NCBI GenBank assembly: GCA_030628305.1
Contig: DAOVRE010000029.1
Coordinates: 1-10,643 of the forward strand
Length of the DNA: 10,643 nucleotides
Reading direction: 5' to 3'
Origin: Candidatus Heimdallarchaeota archaeon
GTDB taxonomy: Archaea; Asgardarchaeota; Heimdallarchaeia; Heimdallarchaeales; Heimdallarchaeaceae
In this document: one piece after another, positions 6,518 to 10,643 of the stretch
Position numbering within the stretch: position 1 is the stretch's first letter
How the letters are laid out: each line of letters begins with the position of its first letter
Notes under the pieces: generated by a model
Seen by the model: the letters and a program-made list of their open reading frames with translations, nothing else
Databases searched by the model: none
What the model was told of the DNA's origin: nothing
Program-made: the position numbers and the translations under genes

Positions 6518-7531
6518 TTAAAACCCTAAATTAATGGTTCTTCGCTTTGTGAAATCTGGAGGCAGAGATGGTTCTATAAAAACTGCTTCAGCATTTAAAT
6601 CCTCTCTCATTTGGTTAACAGATTCTAGTTTTTCAGCTGATGAAACATTCCAGAAATACAAAGAGTATTTCATACCGGAACTTGAATAATCCTTGAGAAC
6701 TTCAAGTGATGAAAGTATTTGTTGATACTCTGGTGTTCCTCGCGAGGGGAAGGATTCATTCCAAGGGTTAACATGAATAACAAAATTATTCGTTATTTTT
6801 GCCAATTCGTTTATATTTTGACCAAAATACTCATCGGCTCCGACAAGAAAACCCGTTTCTTTATCAGCTTTAACTGTGATTGCAATATCAATGTTTTTGA
6901 GATTCTTTATTGAATCTGTTATTTCCCTTAAAGTTTGATTTATGTAGGTTGCTCTAGATTCCTTCCATTCTGCTAGTAAGTCTCTAGATTCAAGGAAATC
7001 AGAGCTAAAATCTCGTTCCACGTTCCATTTAGTAGCAAAAATCCGGCGGCATCGATCACAGAAACAGGTTTGTTTGCTTGGAAACATCAATCCATCAAGC
7101 ACAAGGGATTCGATTGGATATTGTGCAACCTCTAGAGCAATTGATGCAACATATTTGCTGAAATGCTCTTGACTTGGACATGCATATGATGGCACAACTC
7201 CACCCTCATTATTAATGATTCGGAAATCTGCATTTTGTGAAAGAAAATTATCTTCATGATTGTAAATAAACGCGTTAACTTTAATCCCCATGTTATCAGC
7301 TATCGTGCAGAAGGAGTGGAAAAACACACCGTTGAATTTATCTTTAGGAGCACTGTTGCTCTGGTAAAAAGTGAAACCAGACCTTCCTTTTGCAACTAAA
7401 GCAATTGTATCTAAAATATGACCGTAGTGATCAAGAAAATCATCAGGGTCTGTATCAATAATGGTAGGGTTAATAACAAGTATTGCTCCGCTTTCAAGTA
7501 TTTCTTGAATAATGTCTGCCAAAGTAATCAC
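6518..7531 (-). CDS. Cytoplasmic TIM-barrel, glycoside-hydrolase-like protein with a CxCxxC cluster
   Basis: The 337-residue product resembles uncharacterised glycosidase-like (GHL/family-10-like) TIM barrels. It has a central ACPSQEHFSKYVASIALEV segment (117-135), where relatives have a C/NP-S-x-E-x-R-x-Y helix, then ESLVLDGLMFP (141-151), the beta-strand bearing an acidic residue (D146) as in 'DGIHLDYIRYP'. CFCDRCRRIF (156-165) follows directly, as in relatives with a Cys-rich C-x-C-x-x-C-x-x-x-F insert that could bind a metal. Later strands are IDIAITVKAD (214-223) and NNFVIHVNPW (248-257). Substrate and even enzymatic activity are unknown. No signal peptide is present, unusual for a polysaccharide hydrolase, so an intracellular role is inferred. 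The start is GTG at 7531; an in-frame stop at 7541-7543 excludes an upstream start. No clear Shine-Dalgarno sequence precedes it. It heads the tight three-gene group, 80 nt after the PPC gene. Confidence 0.65.
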   Translation of the reverse strand: MITLADIIQEILESGAILVINPTIIDTDPDDFLDHYGHILDTIALVAKGRSGFTFYQSNSAPKDKFNGVFFHSFCTIADNMGIKVNAFIYNHEDNFLSQNADFRIINNEGGVVPSYACPSQEHFSKYVASIALEVAQYPIESLVLDGLMFPSKQTCFCDRCRRIFATKWNVERDFSSDFLESRDLLAEWKESRATYINQTLREITDSIKNLKNIDIAITVKADKETGFLVGADEYFGQNINELAKITNNFVIHVNPWNESFPSRGTPEYQQILSSLEVLKDYSSSGMKYSLYFWNVSSAEKLESVNQMREDLNAEAVFIEPSLPPDFTKRRTINLGF

Positions 7532-7540
7532 ACTGATGTT

Positions 7541-7557
7541 TTATTTAATATGATAAA
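7541..7557 (-). promoter_or_regulatory. Possible TATA element for the TIM-barrel / coiled-coil / CobO-like group
   Basis: On the minus strand the A+T run TTTATCATATTAAATAA ends about 10 nt before the GTG start at 7531. Its upstream part sits near -26 if transcription starts at or close to the start codon. The absence of a Shine-Dalgarno sequence there fits a leaderless transcript. A+T richness makes such matches easy to find, so this is tentative. Confidence 0.25.
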
Positions 7558-7611
7558 CGATTTTTTCCTTATTAAACGTTTGTTCAAAGGCCTCGGTCTC
7601 ATCTTCAGTTC

Positions 7612-8049
7612 TTATTGTAAGTTCAAGAGATAAAGATTGAATTCCTCATCTTTTTTTCTAGTTATAGTAGAATTAATTTCGAAGATAGTAAACTCTCCTG
7701 TGACACTAATAATTGTACCAGGAAGTACGTGTCCACCAAATGTGTTTCCTTTAATGTCACCTATAATCATATGAATGTGGGGAATATAATCAGCTGTTTC
7801 CTCATTTTTTGAGATATTGCCAGTACAGCTTAAAATTTCAGCATTGAAATCGAATTTATTTTCTAAATATGTTCTTTTATCCAAATCATAATACCCTAGT
7901 GAAGCCTTACTTACCGCACCTAAACCATAGATAGCACCAGACAAGAGATTTTTTTCTTTACAATATTCAATAATGCTTTCTAACACATCTTCACCCGTTA
8001 TTAAACGTAAAAAATGAACGCCTTTCAATTCATCAAATTTAGATTGCAT
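7612..8049 (-). CDS. PPC/DUF296-domain protein with a three-His metal site
   Basis: This 145-residue protein is a single PPC (plant and prokaryote conserved, DUF296) domain of normal length. It has FLRLITGEDVLESI near the start (13-26), LLSGAIYGLGAVSKASLGYYD (35-55), an EILSCTGNIS strand (71-80), PHIHMIIGD (90-98) and TFGGHVLPGT (103-112). H91, H93 and H107 match the three histidines that bind a metal in bacterial and archaeal structures of this family. In plants the domain is joined to AT-hooks and binds DNA; stand-alone prokaryotic versions have no settled function, and no AT-hook is seen here. The ATG at 8049 is supported by a strong GGTGAT site. It is the first gene of the minus-strand run, but the 80-nt gap to the next gene leaves its operon membership uncertain. 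Confidence 0.85.
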   Translation of the reverse strand: MQSKFDELKGVHFLRLITGEDVLESIIEYCKEKNLLSGAIYGLGAVSKASLGYYDLDKRTYLENKFDFNAEILSCTGNISKNEETADYIPHIHMIIGDIKGNTFGGHVLPGTIISVTGEFTIFEINSTITRKKDEEFNLYLLNLQ

Positions 8050-8054
8050 AATCT

Positions 8055-8060
8055 ATCACC
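8055..8060 (-). promoter_or_regulatory. Shine-Dalgarno site of the PPC gene
   Basis: GGTGAT on the minus strand lies 5 nt upstream of the ATG at 8049 and perfectly matches part of the archaeal 16S-complementary sequence GGAGGTGAT. It fixes the start of the PPC-domain gene. Confidence 0.75.
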
Positions 8061-8083
8061 AATTTGTCATTAAGTATTTTCTA

Positions 8084-8100
8084 ATTATATATGATTCTTC
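8084..8100 (-). promoter_or_regulatory. TATA-type promoter of the PPC gene
   Basis: On the minus strand, GAAGAATCATATATAAT combines a purine-rich, BRE-like stretch with a TATATA core (8086-8091). Counting about 26 nt from the TATA centre places the transcription start near 8063. This leaves a short leader of about 14 nt that just contains the GGTGAT ribosome-binding site, a consistent layout. Confidence 0.5.
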
Positions 8101-8133
8101 ATCTACTTATACAAAAATGTTCTAGTAAAACCA

Positions 8134-8155
8134 AAAAGAGGAGAAAATCTCTTTT
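8134..8155. repeat. 7-bp inverted repeat in the divergent intergenic region
   Basis: AAAAGAG (8134-8140) and CTCTTTT (8149-8155) are separated by 8 nt. A shorter alternative stem, GAGA-AAA-TCTC (8141-8151), is nested inside. Since the flanking genes diverge, a terminator is not expected here; an operator, or a boundary structure between the two promoters, is more likely. It could also be chance in an A/G-rich run. Confidence 0.4.
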
Positions 8156-8173
8156 AATCTTTACTATTTAACA

Positions 8174-8190
8174 ACAAATATTATATTTGT
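8174..8190 (+). promoter_or_regulatory. 17-bp palindrome overlapping a TATA-like element of the polymerase gene
   Basis: ACAAATAT-T-ATATTTGT is a perfect palindrome with 8-bp arms. Its right half holds a TATATTT core that would direct transcription from about 8210, giving a leader of roughly 28 nt before the polymerase ATG. A dyad over a TATA box is the usual geometry of an archaeal repressor site that blocks TBP/TFB. A second TATA-like run, TTTAATAT (8195-8202), lies further downstream and could serve instead. Confidence 0.45.
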
Positions 8191-8237
8191 ATGCTTTAAT
8201 ATCTCTCAACAATAATAATTTTAGAGTTATTGATATT

Positions 8238-10643
8238 ATGAATTCTAATCTTACCAAATTTCTATCCGAAAATTCAAAAAAAGAAAAAGAGGAATTGAAT
8301 CTTCAGAATCAGGCTAATAAGGTCAAGGAGAGCAATTTTCCAGATGATGAAAAGAGCAATCACAGGTTTATTGTGGATCATAGTAAGCGAACTGTTGAGG
8401 GAAAGGGGAAAAATTACATCTTATCTGCCCCGGATAATTTACCACCCTCGGTTTTAATAGACGTAAAATATGATGGTAAGAGTGAGCGAGCTTATGTTAA
8501 ATTGTTCAATCTGGAGGATGGAAAAGTTTACCGCTGGCATGATAACACAAACCATTTACCGTATCTATTAACAACTTTGAGCAAAACTCAAGTTGAGGCA
8601 CAATTAACAAATGAAAAGGAATTCATAGGTTGTGAGATAGTAAAGAAACAGAATCTGCTAAACGACAAAACTATAAATTTAACTAAAGTTCTAGCATCTA
8701 ATCCTTTAGCGATTGGTGGCAAAAACAACAGCTACAGAGACAAACTGTCTCCATCTTTTGAATCCAATATTCGCTACCATCTTAGCTATATTTATGATCG
8801 TCAATTAGTTCCATGTACCTATTACTCAATTCAAAATGGGGATTTGGTAAGGGAGGAGCCAAAAATTAGTAAAGAAGTACAAGAAGGCATTTTTACAATT
8901 TTTAAGGGGCAATCAACAGAAATTGCGGGAATGGTTAAACAAAATATGCCTTTATTCTTTGCACCTATTCCTAATATTAAACGCTGTTCCGTTGACATTG
9001 AAGTACATAGCGAGCCAAACAGAATCCCTGACCCAAATGCAGCTATTGAAAAGGTAATCTCTATAGGAATTTCGGATGCTGATGGAAATACTTGTGTTTA
9101 TGTGCTCAATGAGGAAGGTAAGAAGATTGACAAAGTTAGAGCAGTTAGCAAGTTCATTGAGTTCAAGGACGAAGCTGAATTGCTAAAAGCAGTTTTCAAA
9201 AGGATGAGTGAATATCCAATAGTTATCACATTCAATGGAGACAATTTCGATTTCCTATATTTAGATAATAGAGCAAAACGACTGAAAATAGAAGAAACTA
9301 TGATCCCTTTTGTTAGAACAAGGTCTCAAGACATCTATCTTTCTCATGCAACCCATATTGATTTGTATCGATTCTTCAGACAACCAGCAATGAGAATTTA
9401 CGCATTTGGTGGTGCTTATGACAGAGTCACACTAGATGAGCTAGGAAAATCACTACTCGGCAAAGAAAAAGTTAAACTAGATAAATACATTTGGGACTTA
9501 GATTTAGAAGATTTAATCAAATATAATGCGCAAGATGCAGACATTACTCTTGAATTAACAACATTTAGTAACAATCAAGCAATAGAACTCATTTTTATGT
9601 TATCCAGAATCACAAAGATGCCAATTGATGATTTCACAAGATCTAGTGTAAGCGTTTGGGTTCAAAACTGGATGTATTTTGAACACAGACTTCTAAATTA
9701 TCTAATCCCAAGAAAAGAAGACATTATGCGATTGAAAGGAGACACATCTACAGAGGCAATTATCAAGGGTAAGAAGTATCAAGGAGCGATTGTAATCGAA
9801 CCTCAAGTGGGTGTGTGGTGGAATGTTCATCTGCTTGATTTTGCAAGTCTGTATCCTTCAATTATTAAAACTAGGAACCTATCGTATGAAACAATTAACT
9901 GTAATCATGCAGAGTGTAAAGCAAATAAAATTCCTGAAACAAGTCACTGGGTTTGTAGCAAGAATGTGGGCATAAGCTCCATGCTTGTTGGATTTATTAG
10001 GGATATTCGTGTTTATTGGTTTAAAGACCGAGCAAAAAATCCAAACCTTAGTGAAAGTGAGAGAAACCAGAGTAACGTGATTCAATCCTCACTAAAAGTT
10101 ATTCTCAACGCTTCCTATGGTGTATTTGGTTCGGATAATTTTGCTCTTTACTGTCCACCTGTTGCAGAATCAACAGCTGCTTTAGCCAGAGAAGCGATAA
10201 CAAAAACCAAAGAATACTGTGAACAAAAATTAGGTTTACAAGTTCTTTACGGTGATACGGACAGCATCTTTGTGCTTCAACCAACTGAAGATAACATAAA
10301 AGAACTTGAAGATTGGAGTATGAAAACCTTTCAAATTGAATTAGGAACAGATTATGTTTTTCGATACTGTGGTTTTTCAGATAGAAAAAAGAATTACTTC
10401 GGTATCACAACTAAAGGAAAACCCATAGTGAAAGGTTTGATGGGTAAAAAGAAAAACACTCCTGTTATAGCTAAACGTCCCTTTGAAAAAGCTCTAGAAA
10501 TTTTAGCTGAAGTGCAGAATCTTGAGGAATTGGAAGTTGCAAAGAAGCAAATTATAAAGATAATTCAGAAAGTTGTTCGGGAGGTATCTAAGAGAGAATT
10601 TAATCTTGAGGATCTTGCTGTCACCGTAACGCTTTCGAAAAAA
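8238..10643 (+). CDS. polB1: Family-B replicative DNA polymerase, PolB1 type, 3' partial
   Basis: This is an archaeal DNA polymerase with 3'-5' proofreading; 802 codons are open without a stop to the right edge. A polar N-terminal tail (1-60) precedes the N-terminal domain (VKYDGKSERAYVKLF 76-90, YRWHDNTNHLPYLL 98-111). Exonuclease motifs are intact: DIE (D253, E255), FNGDNFDF (N333, D338) and YNAQD (Y429, D433). Polymerase motifs are intact too: DFASLYPSII (534-543, catalytic D534), KVILNASYGVFG (620-631) and YGDTDS (671-676, D673 and D675). KGLMGKKKNTP (732-742) marks the PolB1 type, as in Sulfolobus Dpo1 and thaumarchaeal enzymes. Fingers residues C555, H557, C560, H570 and C573 could bind zinc. 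Compared with the 882-residue Sulfolobus protein, about 80-90 C-terminal residues lie outside the window. ATG 8238 is chosen; an in-frame TTG at 8187 falls in the promoter palindrome and is unlikely. Confidence 0.95.
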   Translation, partial: MNSNLTKFLSENSKKEKEELNLQNQANKVKESNFPDDEKSNHRFIVDHSKRTVEGKGKNYILSAPDNLPPSVLIDVKYDGKSERAYVKLFNLEDGKVYRWHDNTNHLPYLLTTLSKTQVEAQLTNEKEFIGCEIVKKQNLLNDKTINLTKVLASNPLAIGGKNNSYRDKLSPSFESNIRYHLSYIYDRQLVPCTYYSIQNGDLVREEPKISKEVQEGIFTIFKGQSTEIAGMVKQNMPLFFAPIPNIKRCSVDIEVHSEPNRIPDPNAAIEKVISIGISDADGNTCVYVLNEEGKKIDKVRAVSKFIEFKDEAELLKAVFKRMSEYPIVITFNGDNFDFLYLDNRAKRLKIEETMIPFVRTRSQDIYLSHATHIDLYRFFRQPAMRIYAFGGAYDRVTLDELGKSLLGKEKVKLDKYIWDLDLEDLIKYNAQDADITLELTTFSNNQAIELIFMLSRITKMPIDDFTRSSVSVWVQNWMYFEHRLLNYLIPRKEDIMRLKGDTSTEAIIKGKKYQGAIVIEPQVGVWWNVHLLDFASLYPSIIKTRNLSYETINCNHAECKANKIPETSHWVCSKNVGISSMLVGFIRDIRVYWFKDRAKNPNLSESERNQSNVIQSSLKVILNASYGVFGSDNFALYCPPVAESTAALAREAITKTKEYCEQKLGLQVLYGDTDSIFVLQPTEDNIKELEDWSMKTFQIELGTDYVFRYCGFSDRKKNYFGITTKGKPIVKGLMGKKKNTPVIAKRPFEKALEILAEVQNLEELEVAKKQIIKIIQKVVREVSKREFNLEDLAVTVTLSKK

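Noticed and set aside
7418..7633. Plus-strand open frame of 71 codons across the gap between the PPC and TIM-barrel genes.
   Set aside because: Much of it is antisense to the TIM-barrel coding start, and it shows no start-site support or recognisable motif.
9879..10085. Minus-strand open frame of 68 codons inside the polymerase region.
   Set aside because: It is fully antisense to the conserved motif A to motif B stretch of the polymerase and resembles no protein I know.

Overview
The window is an A+T-rich, gene-dense archaeal segment. The archaeal call rests on three things: a family-B DNA polymerase of the PolB1 type (exonuclease motifs, SLYPS, and the KGL.GKK segment seen in crenarchaeal and thaumarchaeal PolB1), a Trm5/Taw2-family tRNA-modifying methyltransferase fold, and a GGTGAT ribosome-binding site complementary to the archaeal 16S 3' end. 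A TACK or Asgard archaeon is my best inference. No rRNA, tRNA, CRISPR array or insertion sequence is visible.

Region 1 (1-3908, plus strand) is a citrate operon. It holds the end of an aconitase/isopropylmalate-dehydratase small subunit, then a SucC-like ATP-grasp subunit, then a 714-residue protein that joins a SucD-like CoA-ligase half to a citrate-synthase-like half. Together they look like an ATP-citrate lyase (citrate + ATP + CoA to acetyl-CoA + oxaloacetate), with the dehydratase supplying or consuming citrate. The large subunit is unusual: its C-terminal half is as long as a complete citrate synthase rather than a short citryl-CoA lyase module. The operon ends in a perfect 11-bp hairpin that contains the last stop codon.

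Region 2 (3947-4738, plus strand) is a Trm5/Taw2-like gene with an altered NLP-type active-site motif. Its end overlaps by 6 bp the end of the convergent cluster that follows.

Region 3 (8049 down to 4733, minus strand) is a four-gene tandem run: a PPC/DUF296 protein with a three-histidine metal site; a cytoplasmic TIM-barrel, glycosidase-like protein with a CxCxxC cluster; a very acidic, coiled-coil protein of unknown function; and a CobO/BtuR-type adenosyltransferase relative that has lost its P-loop. The last three are packed 2 and 19 nt apart and form the most poorly understood part of the window.

Region 4 (8050-8237) is a divergent promoter region with a TATA-like element for each direction, a perfect 17-bp palindrome over the polymerase-side TATA element, and a second inverted repeat. 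Region 5 (8238-10643, plus strand) is the PolB1 gene, which runs off the window near its thumb/C-terminal end.
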